A DNA stretch of 11,908 nt, taken from an uncultured Acetatifactor sp. GTDB lineage: Bacteria; Bacillota; Clostridia; Lachnospirales; Lachnospiraceae. The notes under the pieces were generated by a model that had not been told where the DNA came from, did no database searches, and saw nothing but the letters and a program-made list of their open reading frames with translations. Made by a program: the position numbers and the translations under genes. Shown piece after piece: positions 5,175 through 11,908 of the stretch. Location: positions 29,780 through 41,687 of the forward strand of contig CAJTSY010000015.1 in assembly GCA_910578995.1 (NCBI GenBank), given 5' to 3'. Each line of letters opens with the position of its first letter. The first letter of the stretch is position 1.

Positions 5175-6083
5175 ATGATTTACACAGTCACATTTAACCC
5201 ATCACTGGATTACATCGTATCGGTGGAAGACTTCAGACTGGGCCTGACCAACCGGACCAGTTCCGAGCTGATTCTGCCCGGGGGCAAAGGTCTGAATGTC
5301 TCCATGGTTCTGGGGAACCTGGGGATAGACAATACAGCTTTTGGATTCGTGGCAGGCTTCACGGGAGCGGAGATTGCGCGCCGGGTGGAGGAGATGGGAG
5401 TGAAGACGGACTTTATCACCCTGGAAGAAGGAATCTCCAGAATCAACTTAAAGCTCCAGTCCATAGACGGCACGGAAATCAACGGCTGCGGCCCCCGGAT
5501 TGGGGAAGAAGCGGTGGAACAGCTGATGGAGAAGCTTGAAATCCTGGGAGAGGGGGACGTACTGGTCCTGGCCGGAAGCATCCCGGGCTCCATGCCGGAC
5601 GACATCTACCGGAAAATCATGGAGAGACTGGCCGGAAGGGGCGTGATGATAGCAGTCGATGCCACGAGGGAGCTGCTGCTCAACGTTCTGGAATACCACC
5701 CGTTTCTGGTCAAGCCCAACAACCACGAACTGGGGGAAATCTTCAATGTGGAACTGAAGACAAGGGAGGAGACAGTCCCTTATGCCCGGAAGCTTCGGGA
5801 AATGGGTGCGGCAAACGTACTGGTGTCCATGGCCGGGGAAGGCGCGGTCCTGGCGACGGAAGACGGAAAAATATATAAAGCCCCGGCCCCGGAGGGGAAA
5901 CTGGTCAACGGCGTAGGAGCGGGAGATTCCATGGTGGCAGGTTTCCTGGCAGGATGGATGGAACAGAAAAATTACAGGCATGCCTTCCATATGGGAATAG
6001 CGGCAGGAAGCGCCAGTGCATTTTCGGAGCTCCTGGCAACGAAGGAAGAGATTGCAGACATATACAGGCGGGTGTCGGGCTGA
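5175..6083 (+). CDS. fruK: 1-phosphofructokinase
   Basis: A cytoplasmic PfkB/ribokinase-fold kinase that converts fructose-1-phosphate and ATP to fructose-1,6-bisphosphate. The 302-residue length is typical. Family marks: N-terminal MIYTVTFNPSLDYIV; the substrate-side glycine motif LPGGKGLNVSMVLGNLG at 34-50; LAGSIPGSMPDDIY at 132-145; VKPNNHELGEIF at 179-190; and the C-terminal anion-hole and catalytic motif NGVGAGDSMVAGFLAG at 245-260, with Asp251 the catalytic base. I chose ATG 5175 because AAAGGAGA precedes it by four bases and the protein then starts exactly as the family does. An in-frame ATG at 5067 would add 36 repeat-encoded residues without an SD. It is the first gene of the operon, supplying the step after transport by the EIIABC encoded downstream. 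Confidence 0.95.
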   Translation: MIYTVTFNPSLDYIVSVEDFRLGLTNRTSSELILPGGKGLNVSMVLGNLGIDNTAFGFVAGFTGAEIARRVEEMGVKTDFITLEEGISRINLKLQSIDGTEINGCGPRIGEEAVEQLMEKLEILGEGDVLVLAGSIPGSMPDDIYRKIMERLAGRGVMIAVDATRELLLNVLEYHPFLVKPNNHELGEIFNVELKTREETVPYARKLREMGAANVLVSMAGEGAVLATEDGKIYKAPAPEGKLVNGVGAGDSMVAGFLAGWMEQKNYRHAFHMGIAAGSASAFSELLATKEEIADIYRRVSG

Positions 6084-6088
6084 GGCTT

Positions 6089-6224
6089 CCTGTGGCGCAG
6101 GCGGCAGATACACGGGAAATACCCTGTGGCGCAGGCGGCAGATACACGGGAAATACCCTGTGGCGCAGGCGGCAGATGCACGGGAAATACCCTATGGCAC
6201 AGGCTGCAGGTGCACAGAAACAAA
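6089..6224 (+). repeat. 34-bp tandem repeats between fruK and fruA
   Basis: Three adjacent 34-base units (6089-6122, 6123-6156, 6157-6190) are identical except for one base in the third (A to G at its 22nd position). A fourth, clearly diverged copy follows to about 6224. Each unit starts CCTGTGGCGCAGGCGGCAGA and ends CGGGAAATAC. Across unit junctions CACGGG and CCCTGTG can pair around AAATA (one bulge), giving repeated small hairpins in the mRNA. The period is not a multiple of three and the stretch starts five bases after the fruK stop, so it is not coding. Confidence 0.85.
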
Positions 6225-6342
6225 CCCCCTGGAACAAAAGAAACGAGCCGGTTTGACGACGTACAGCCACGAAAACAAAGGCCGGAACCGGGCAGGATAA
6301 GTACAAAAAAGCAGAAATGAAATAAAATCAGGAGGCGGCAGG

Positions 6343-8262
6343 ATGAGAATCACGGATCTTTTAGACAAGAGAAGCATATCACTTTCGGGAACCCCGAAAA
6401 GCAAAAGCGAAGCCCTGGACCAGGTAGTGGAACTAATGGTAAACAGCGGAAAAATAAACGATAAAGAGGCATACAGAAAGCAGGTGTACGCCAGGGAGGA
6501 GGAAAGCACCACCGGAATCGGGGAAGGAATCGCCATTCCCCACGGAAAATGCGATGCCGTAGACAGGCCCGGCCTTGCCGCAATGGTGGTGAAGGACGGC
6601 GTGGACTTCGACTCCCTGGACGGTGAGCCGGTAACCCTGATTTTCCTCATCGCGGCTCCCAATACGGAGGACAATGTACACCTGGATGTGCTCAGCAAGC
6701 TGTCGGTGCTGATGATGGACGAGGACTTTTCGCAGGCCCTGCGAGGCGCCCGCTCGGTGGAGGAATTCCTTGCCATCATAGACAAAGCGGACGAGGAAAA
6801 AGCGGACATCGATGAACGTCTCCAGGACACGGGAACCGCAGAAGCGTCCGACATCAAAATCCTGGCCGTCACATCCTGCCCCACCGGCATCGCCCACACC
6901 TACATGGCGGCAGAGGGCATTGAAAAGGCCGCGAAGGAAAAGGGCTGTTTTGTCAAAATCGAGACCAGAGGCGCCGGCGGCGCCAAAAACGTATTGACAC
7001 AGCAGGAAATCAGCGAAGCCCACTGCATCATTGTGGCGGCAGACGCCCAGGTTCCCATGGAACGCTTTGACGGGAAAAAGGTAATCCAGTGCCAGGTATC
7101 CGACGGCATCAGCAAGGCAGGAGAGCTCCTGGAACGGGCCCTGGCCGGGGATGCGCCCGTGTACCATGCGGCGGCAGGCTCCCGGGGGACGGCGCCAACG
7201 GCAGGAAAAAGCGGCGGCCCGGGACATAAGGTCTACACACAGCTGATGAACGGCGTGTCCCATATGCTTCCCTTCGTGGTGGGCGGCGGCATCCTGATTG
7301 CACTGGCTTTCCTGATTGACGGAATCTGCGTGGATATGAACGCCCTTGACCTGGCGGAGCGGGAAAACTTCGGTACCATCACCCCGGTTGCCGCATGGTT
7401 CAAACACCTGGGCGACACGGCATTTGCCTTCATGCTTCCGGTACTGGCGGGCTTCATTGCAATGGCCATCGGCGACAGGCCGGCCCTGGCGGTGGGCTTC
7501 GTGGGAGGAATGCTTGCCTCGGCAGGGCACTCCGGCTTCCTGGGAGCCCTGGCGGCAGGATTTATCGGGGGATACATCATCCTACTGCTGCGCAAAGTAT
7601 GTGACCGCCTGCCGGATTTCCTGGAAAAGATTGCCCCCGTCCTCATTTACCCCCTGGCGGGCATCCTGCTCATGGGAATCGCCATGTCCTTCGTAGTGGA
7701 GCCTGTCATGGGCGGCCTCAACACAGCCCTGAACAACGGCCTGGTCAGCATGGGCGGCACGAGCAAGGTGATCCTGGGCATTATCCTGGGCGGCATGATG
7801 GCAATTGACATGGGCGGCCCCTTCAACAAGGCGGCATACGTGTTCGGCACGGCGGCAATCGCCGCGGGAAATTACGACATTATGGCGGCCGTGATGATAG
7901 GCGGCATGACCCCGCCCTGCGCCATAGCCCTTGCCTCCCTTCTCTTTAAGAAGAAATTCACGAAGGAAGAGAGGGAATCCGGTCCCACCAACTTTATCAT
8001 GGGACTGGCGTTTATCACAGAGGGAGCCATCCCCTTTGCGGCATCCGACCCGCTCCACGTCCTTCCCGCCTGCATCGCAGGTTCCGGGGTGGCAGGCGCA
8101 ATGTCCATGCTGTTTCACTGCACCCTGATGGCGCCCCACGGCGGAATCTTCGTATTCCCCGTAGTGGGAAATGCGGCCGGATATGCGGCGGCCCTGGTGG
8201 TTGGGACTTTGGTGTCCGCCGGACTGCTCGGTGTGTTGAAGAAGAATGTAGAGAATCAATAA
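6343..8262 (+). CDS. fruA: PTS fructose transporter, fused EIIABC
   Basis: A 639-residue inner-membrane permease that imports fructose and releases fructose-1-phosphate. The IIA domain (about 1-150) has GIGEGIAIPHGK with phospho-acceptor His67. The IIB domain (about 170-270) has KILAVTSCPTGIAHTYMAAE with phospho-acceptor Cys179. An Ala/Gly-rich linker (about 270-293) leads to the IIC domain (about 295-639). IIC contains many hydrophobic segments, GGMTPPCAIALASLLF and ITEGAIPFAASDP, hallmarks of the fructose EIIC family. AGGAGG precedes the ATG by seven bases. A frameshift-free three-domain fusion in A-B-C order is normal for Firmicute FruA. The gap to fruK (259 bases) holds the 34-bp repeats; HPr follows after 17 bases. 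Specificity for a fructose-like sugar is backed by the fruK neighbour. Confidence 0.95.
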   Translation: MRITDLLDKRSISLSGTPKSKSEALDQVVELMVNSGKINDKEAYRKQVYAREEESTTGIGEGIAIPHGKCDAVDRPGLAAMVVKDGVDFDSLDGEPVTLIFLIAAPNTEDNVHLDVLSKLSVLMMDEDFSQALRGARSVEEFLAIIDKADEEKADIDERLQDTGTAEASDIKILAVTSCPTGIAHTYMAAEGIEKAAKEKGCFVKIETRGAGGAKNVLTQQEISEAHCIIVAADAQVPMERFDGKKVIQCQVSDGISKAGELLERALAGDAPVYHAAAGSRGTAPTAGKSGGPGHKVYTQLMNGVSHMLPFVVGGGILIALAFLIDGICVDMNALDLAERENFGTITPVAAWFKHLGDTAFAFMLPVLAGFIAMAIGDRPALAVGFVGGMLASAGHSGFLGALAAGFIGGYIILLLRKVCDRLPDFLEKIAPVLIYPLAGILLMGIAMSFVVEPVMGGLNTALNNGLVSMGGTSKVILGIILGGMMAIDMGGPFNKAAYVFGTAAIAAGNYDIMAAVMIGGMTPPCAIALASLLFKKKFTKEERESGPTNFIMGLAFITEGAIPFAASDPLHVLPACIAGSGVAGAMSMLFHCTLMAPHGGIFVFPVVGNAAGYAAALVVGTLVSAGLLGVLKKNVENQ

Positions 8263-8279
8263 AAAAGGAGAACAAAACC

Positions 8280-8537
8280 ATGAAAGAATTCAAGTATGTC
8301 ATCACAGACCCCGAAGGAATCCACGCACGTCCCGCAGGCGAGCTTGTAAAGGCCGCAAAAGCTTTTGAGTGCAGTATCAAGCTTGCGAAAGACGGCAAGG
8401 TAGGAGACTGCAAGAAGATATTCGGCATCATGAGCCTGGGCGTCAAGAAAGACAACGAAGTCGTACTGACCTTTGACGGCGCCGACGAAGATGCGGCATA
8501 TGAGGCAATCAGCAAATTTATGCAGGAGAAGCTGTAA
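8280..8537 (+). CDS. ptsH: HPr-type phosphocarrier protein lacking Ser46
   Basis: An 85-residue cytoplasmic phosphocarrier that passes phosphate from enzyme I to the IIA domain of FruA. The active-site motif is GIHARPAGE with His15 at the canonical position. The second conserved region reads CKKIFGIMSLGV. In Bacillus HPr this region is KSIMGVMSLG, with regulatory Ser46. Here the aligned residue is Lys46, so phosphorylation by HPr kinase at that site is not possible; Ser52 belongs to the separate MSLG motif. AAAAGGAG precedes the ATG by eight bases. It is tightly linked to fruA (17 bases) and is followed by ptsI. Another HPr with Ser46 may exist elsewhere in the genome; whether this copy serves general or fructose-only PTS traffic is unknown. 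Confidence 0.93.
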   Translation: MKEFKYVITDPEGIHARPAGELVKAAKAFECSIKLAKDGKVGDCKKIFGIMSLGVKKDNEVVLTFDGADEDAAYEAISKFMQEKL

Positions 8538-8544
8538 TCTGATT

Positions 8545-8576
8545 CCGGGCCTATCGGGTAAAAGCGACAGGTCCGG
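8545..8576 (+). other. Hairpin between ptsH and ptsI
   Basis: CCGGGCCT (8545-8552) pairs with AGGTCCGG (8569-8576), eight pairs including one G-U, with a further TCG/CGA stem inside the 16-base loop. It starts seven bases after the HPr stop and has no U-tract. It is a candidate mRNA-stabilising or processing hairpin that could set the HPr to enzyme I ratio. The rest of the 166-base gap shows no second promoter that I can defend. Confidence 0.45.
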
Positions 8577-8703
8577 AACAGGCGCTCAAAGAACGACAGG
8601 ACAGCAATGCCCAAATGAAGCCCCAATATCAAATACCAAAAAGGAAAATGGAAGCAAAAGCAGAGAATCTGACAAAGCAGACAGGTGTGTGGAGGTGCGG
8701 GAA

Positions 8704-10359
8704 ATGCAGGTATATAACGGAAAAAGCGTATTCGGCGGAATCGCCATCGGCAGGATTTATGTATACGGAAAAGGGGAAAAACAGGTAAAACGCGAGAGGA
8801 CACAGGACCCGGAGGCAGAGATCAGGCGCTACCGGGAAGCCACCGGGACAGCCATAGAACAGCTAAGCGGGCTCTACGAGAAGGCCCTCCAGGAGGTGGG
8901 CGAGTCCGGCGCGGCCATATTTGAAATCCATCAGATGATGCTTGAGGACGACGATTACCAGGATTCCATCGAAAATATCATCACCACCCAGTCCGTCAAC
9001 GCGGAATATGCCGTGGCCCAGACGGCGGACAATTTCGCAAGCATGTTCGCCTCCATGGAGGATGACTATATGAGAGGCCGTGCCGCCGACGTGAAGGACA
9101 TCTCGGAACGCCTGCTCGCCATTCTCCAGGGAACCCAGGAACAGGGAATCCGTGCAAAGGAACCCGTTATCATCGTGGCGGATGACCTTGCCCCCTCCGA
9201 GACGGTTCAGCTCGACAAGGACATGGTCCTCTCCTTTGTGACGGCCCACGGCTCCCTGAATTCCCACACCGCCATCCTGGCCAGAACCATGGGGATCCCG
9301 GCCCTTGTGGACGCCAGGCTCCCTTTGGACGAGACAGTGGACGGCATGCTCGGCATCGTGGACGGCGCAGGCGGCATGATTTACATTGACCCGGACGAAG
9401 ATACATTAGCCAGAATGCAGAAAGCCCGGGAGGAGGAACAGGAGAAAAAAGAACTCCTCCAGACCCTGAAGGGCAGGGAGAACATCACCCTTGACGGCCA
9501 AAGCATCCTGTTGTATGCTAATATTGGAAACATTAAAGATCTGGCTATGGTTTTACAGAACGACGCAGGCGGCATCGGGCTGTTTCGGAGCGAATTCCTC
9601 TACCTGGAGCGGGAACAATTCCCCACGGAAGAAGAGCAGTTCCAAATCTATCGCACCGTGGCGGAAACCATGGGGAAAAAGCGTGTGATTATCCGCACCC
9701 TGGACATCGGGGCGGACAAACAATGCGATTATTTTCAACTGGAAAAGGAAGAGAACCCGGCCCTGGGCTGTCGTGCCATCCGCATCTGCCTGACCCGGCC
9801 TGAAATCTTCAAGACACAGCTCCGTGCGCTTTTCCGTGCAAGCATGTATGGGAAAATAGCCATCATGTACCCCATGATCACCAGTGTGAAGGAAGTCCGC
9901 AGGATCAAGGAGATTGTGGAAGAGGTAAAGCGGGAACTGGATTCCCAGGGCGTGGCTTACGGGAACCCGGAACAGGGGATTATGATCGAGACACCGGCGG
10001 CCGCCATCATCAGCGACCTTCTGGCCAGGGAAGTGGACTTTTTCAGCATCGGCACCAATGACCTGACCCAGTACCTGCTGGCAGTGGACCGTCAGAACAC
10101 GGCCCTGGATGAATTTTGCGACATCCATCATCCTGCGATTCTGCGCATGATCAGCCTGGTGGTGGAGAATTCCCACAAGGCGGGAATCTGGACGGGCATC
10201 TGCGGGGAACTGGGGGCAGACCCGGAGCTGACCAAAGAATTCCTTGCCATGGGCGTGGACGAACTCTCCGTAAGCCCGGGAAGGATACTTCCCCTGCGCA
10301 AGGCCATCCTGGAGACCGATGTTTCCGAATATAAGAAAAACAGGCAGAAGAAGTGGTAA
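8704..10359 (+). CDS. ptsI: PTS enzyme I (PEP-protein phosphotransferase)
   Basis: A 551-residue cytoplasmic enzyme that takes phosphate from PEP and hands it to HPr. The N-terminal HPr-binding domain is about 1-145. The phosphohistidine motif is VTAHGSLNSHTAILARTMGI with His188 as acceptor. The C-terminal PEP/Mg barrel shows GGIGLFRSEFLYLERE, ENPALGCRAIR, GIMIETPAAAI, FFSIGTNDLTQYLLAVDRQN and the active-site Cys in GICGELGADPE. Length is slightly below the usual 570 or so, with no domain missing. I chose ATG 8704 because GGAGG precedes it by eight bases and the product starts with the typical YNGKSVFGGIAIG. A longer in-frame reading extends back into the HPr gene in another frame and is not credible. 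Placement with HPr inside a fru operon gives the locus a complete phosphorelay. Confidence 0.95.
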   Translation: MQVYNGKSVFGGIAIGRIYVYGKGEKQVKRERTQDPEAEIRRYREATGTAIEQLSGLYEKALQEVGESGAAIFEIHQMMLEDDDYQDSIENIITTQSVNAEYAVAQTADNFASMFASMEDDYMRGRAADVKDISERLLAILQGTQEQGIRAKEPVIIVADDLAPSETVQLDKDMVLSFVTAHGSLNSHTAILARTMGIPALVDARLPLDETVDGMLGIVDGAGGMIYIDPDEDTLARMQKAREEEQEKKELLQTLKGRENITLDGQSILLYANIGNIKDLAMVLQNDAGGIGLFRSEFLYLEREQFPTEEEQFQIYRTVAETMGKKRVIIRTLDIGADKQCDYFQLEKEENPALGCRAIRICLTRPEIFKTQLRALFRASMYGKIAIMYPMITSVKEVRRIKEIVEEVKRELDSQGVAYGNPEQGIMIETPAAAIISDLLAREVDFFSIGTNDLTQYLLAVDRQNTALDEFCDIHHPAILRMISLVVENSHKAGIWTGICGELGADPELTKEFLAMGVDELSVSPGRILPLRKAILETDVSEYKKNRQKKW

Positions 10360-10445
10360 TATCTTGCGGGCATTTGCGGCCTGATGTGTGCCTTGGGTTT
10401 TTGCAGGATATTATTCGAGGAAGAAGCAGGAAAAGGGAGGCAGGC

Positions 10446-11195
10446 ATGTTATCGGAGCAGAGACAGCGGATGATCTTACAGATCCTGGAGGAGAAAAAAA
10501 GTATCACGGTGGCGGAGCTGACGGAAATGATGGATATCTCGGAATCCACCGCCAGAAGGGACATCACCCTGCTGGACAAGGCCGGAAAACTGGTGAAGGT
10601 ATTCGGGGGCGCGGTGCTTGCGGAGAAGGAGAACGTGTACCAGTCCGCGGAGCCCACCGTGGCCCAGAAGAACGAGGTCAACCAGGAGGAAAAAAGGCGC
10701 ATTGCCAGGTACGCGGCTTCCCTCATCCGCCCCCAGGATTTTGTGTACATCGACGCGGGGACGACTACCGGCTACATGCTTGAATATATAGAAGAGGCGG
10801 ACGCGACCTATGTGACCAACGCGGTAGCCCACGCCCAGCACCTTGCGGCAAGGGGGATGCGGGTGCTCCTGGTGGGCGGAACCCTGAAGCACTCCACGGA
10901 GGCCGTCATAGGCACGACTGCCGTTTTGATGTTAAAAGAATATCACTTTTCCGTCGGCTTTTTCGGGACAAACGGCGTCAGCCGCAAAGCCGGTTTTACC
11001 ACTCCCGACGCCAACGAGGCCCTGGTGAAGAAGACTGCCCTGGAGCAGTGCAAAAAGGTTTATATGCTCTGCGACCACAGCAAATTCCACGTAGTCAGTT
11101 CCGTTACATTTGCCTCCATTACGGCCGCCACTATCCTTACAGACGAGAGAATGGAGGAATACAGGGAGGCGGCGGAGATTGTTCTGTGCCGATGA
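10446..11195 (+). CDS. fruR: DeoR-family transcriptional regulator, likely of the fru operon
   Basis: A 249-residue DNA-binding protein. Residues 1-58 form the DeoR winged helix: LSEQRQRMILQILEEKKSI, ELTEMMDISESTARRDITLL (helix-turn-helix) and the GKLVKVFGGAV wing. Residues about 80-235 form the sugar-phosphate-sensing DeoRC domain, with YIDAGTTTGYMLEYI, VTNAVAHA, LLVGGTLKHSTEAVIG, FFGTNGVSRKAGFTTPDANE and a KKVYMLCDHSKF motif. ATG 10446 has GGGAGG at five bases. It sits 86 bases after ptsI on the same strand with no terminator seen between, so it is probably co-transcribed and autoregulated. In fru operons DeoR-type FruR proteins usually repress until fructose-1-phosphate binds; that effector is inferred from the family. 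The paired sites at 4839-4929 are its probable targets. Confidence 0.88.
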   Translation: MLSEQRQRMILQILEEKKSITVAELTEMMDISESTARRDITLLDKAGKLVKVFGGAVLAEKENVYQSAEPTVAQKNEVNQEEKRRIARYAASLIRPQDFVYIDAGTTTGYMLEYIEEADATYVTNAVAHAQHLAARGMRVLLVGGTLKHSTEAVIGTTAVLMLKEYHFSVGFFGTNGVSRKAGFTTPDANEALVKKTALEQCKKVYMLCDHSKFHVVSSVTFASITAATILTDERMEEYREAAEIVLCR

Positions 11196-11203
11196 TGAAG
11201 AGT

Positions 11204-11255
11204 CCCGGACAGAAAAGTCCGGGCATAGACAAAGGCTCAAACGGAAAGTCTGAGC
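11204..11255 (+). other. Two consecutive hairpins between fruR and the pyrophosphatase gene
   Basis: Hairpin one: CCCGGAC-AGAAAA-GTCCGGG (11204-11223), seven perfect pairs. Hairpin two: GCTCAAAC-GGAAA-GTCTGAGC (11235-11255), seven of eight pairs. Both have purine-rich loops (AGAAAA, GGAAA), contain AAAGTC at the same relative place and are followed by CAT, so they look like diverged copies of one unit. Neither is followed by a U-tract. They may stabilise or process the mRNA, or be a weakened terminator. Confidence 0.55.
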
Positions 11256-11324
11256 ATGGGCAAAACCGACAGAGGCAAAAACCTTACAAGGAACATCCCA
11301 CACTATAGAAGAGGAGTACAAGAG

Positions 11325-11864
11325 ATGAACATATGGCATGACATCAGCGAAGAGCGGATTTTCCCCACGGATTTCATATCCGTCATCGAAATCCCCAAGG
11401 GAAGCAACAAAAAGTACGAACTGGACAAGGAGACAGGCATGCTGATCCTGGACAGGATCCTGTTCACGGCCACCCACTACCCCATGAATTACGGCTTTAT
11501 CCCCAGAACCTACGGGGATGACCATGACCCGTTGGACGTACTGGTACTCTGTTCCGAGGCAATACAGCCCCTGACTTTGGTGCGCTGTTACCCCATCGGC
11601 GTCATGCGGATGGAAGACGGCGGGTTGGGGGACGAGAAGATTATCGCCATCCCCTACGGCGACCCCACCTACATGAAATACACCGATATCTCGGAACTTC
11701 CGAAGCATATCTTTGAGGAACTGAAGCATTTCTTCTCCGTCTATAAATACCTGGAGGGAAAGACCACCGTCGTCAATGAGTTCGGCGGCGCCGCAGAGGC
11801 AGTTCAGGTTATTGAAGACTGTATCGAAAATTATAAGAAGAAATTCGGGGCAGGTGAAAAGTGA
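11325..11864 (+). CDS. ppa: Inorganic pyrophosphatase, family I
   Basis: A 179-residue soluble enzyme that hydrolyses pyrophosphate to two phosphates. Family I marks: IEIPKGSNKKYELDKETG at 21-38 with the basic and acidic active-site residues; ILFTATHYPMNYGFIPRTYG at 45-64; and the metal-binding signature DDHDPLDVLVL at 65-75 (Asp66, Asp68, Asp71), where His67 replaces the Gly common in other members. MEDGGLGDEKIIAIP at 96-110 supplies Asp98 and Asp103. The ATG is preceded by GAGGAG at eight bases. Length fits the bacterial enzymes. It follows fruR by 129 bases on the same strand; co-transcription is possible, though two hairpins lie between. It is a housekeeping function, and no special link to fructose is proven. 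Confidence 0.93.
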   Translation: MNIWHDISEERIFPTDFISVIEIPKGSNKKYELDKETGMLILDRILFTATHYPMNYGFIPRTYGDDHDPLDVLVLCSEAIQPLTLVRCYPIGVMRMEDGGLGDEKIIAIPYGDPTYMKYTDISELPKHIFEELKHFFSVYKYLEGKTTVVNEFGGAAEAVQVIEDCIENYKKKFGAGEK

Positions 11865-11908
11865 GTTCCGTGTCCTTAGCCGAAACAGGCAGAAAATGTT
11901 ATGAAAAC

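Noticed and set aside
6089..6224. 34-bp array as a CRISPR
   Set aside because: The units are directly adjacent with no spacers between them, and no cas gene is present.
5954..6320. Plus- and minus-strand ORFs through the 34-bp repeats
   Set aside because: A 34-base period cycles through all frames, so the repeated peptides are by-products; they have no RBS and partly overlap fruK.
6433..7530. 365-codon antisense ORF inside fruA, and similar long antisense ORFs through the operon
   Set aside because: They are complements of high-GC codons in conserved PTS genes, with no SD and no recognisable domain.

Overview
The window looks like chromosome of a Firmicute of the Lachnospiraceae type (Clostridium cluster XIVa). 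This is inferred from three things: strong AGGAGG-type ribosome binding sites, an Rpn/YhgA-like nuclease of the kind common in that family, and an HPr/enzyme I pair with the clostridial sequence style. No ribosomal or taxonomic marker is present, so the assignment stays provisional.

Left part (1-4450, all recognisable genes on the minus strand). This is an AT-richer, eroded accessory zone. It holds: a partial unknown CDS running off the left edge; a self-contained mini transcription unit with a consensus promoter, good RBS, 29-codon ORF and hairpin terminator; a 165-190 bp inverted-repeat element with a GC-rich centre; a remnant of an ABC-exporter membrane domain; an intact XRE-type regulator with its own promoter and a palindrome upstream; a short orphan coding fragment; a branched inverted-repeat structure; a full-length Rpn-family PD-(D/E)XK nuclease/putative transposase; and a hypothetical ORF that may be the remaining 3' part of a frameshifted gene.

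Right part (4839-11864, plus strand). This is a well-kept fructose PTS locus: fruK (1-phosphofructokinase), fruA (EIIABC), an HPr gene, ptsI (enzyme I) and a DeoR-family regulator, followed by a family I inorganic pyrophosphatase. The locus encodes every protein from PEP to fructose-1,6-bisphosphate: EI takes phosphate from PEP, HPr carries it to the IIA and IIB domains, EIIC imports fructose as fructose-1-phosphate, and FruK phosphorylates that to the bisphosphate. A consensus promoter (TTGATA-N17-TATAAT) lies before fruK. Two nearly identical 21-bp sites in inverted orientation, one overlapping the -35 box, each contain a 7-mer repeated at 10-bp spacing. They are the best candidates for the operator of the DeoR-type regulator.

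Notable oddities: the HPr has His15 but lysine at the position of regulatory Ser46; the fruK leader carries six 10-bp tandem repeats and a possible 15-codon leader peptide; the fruK-fruA gap carries three near-identical 34-bp tandem repeats plus a degenerate fourth; and two hairpins sit between the regulator and pyrophosphatase genes. I see no CRISPR array, rRNA, tRNA or intact transposase-bearing insertion sequence. The most novel-looking material is the mini transcription unit beside the inverted-repeat element (about 428-874) and the repeat-rich control regions of the fru operon.
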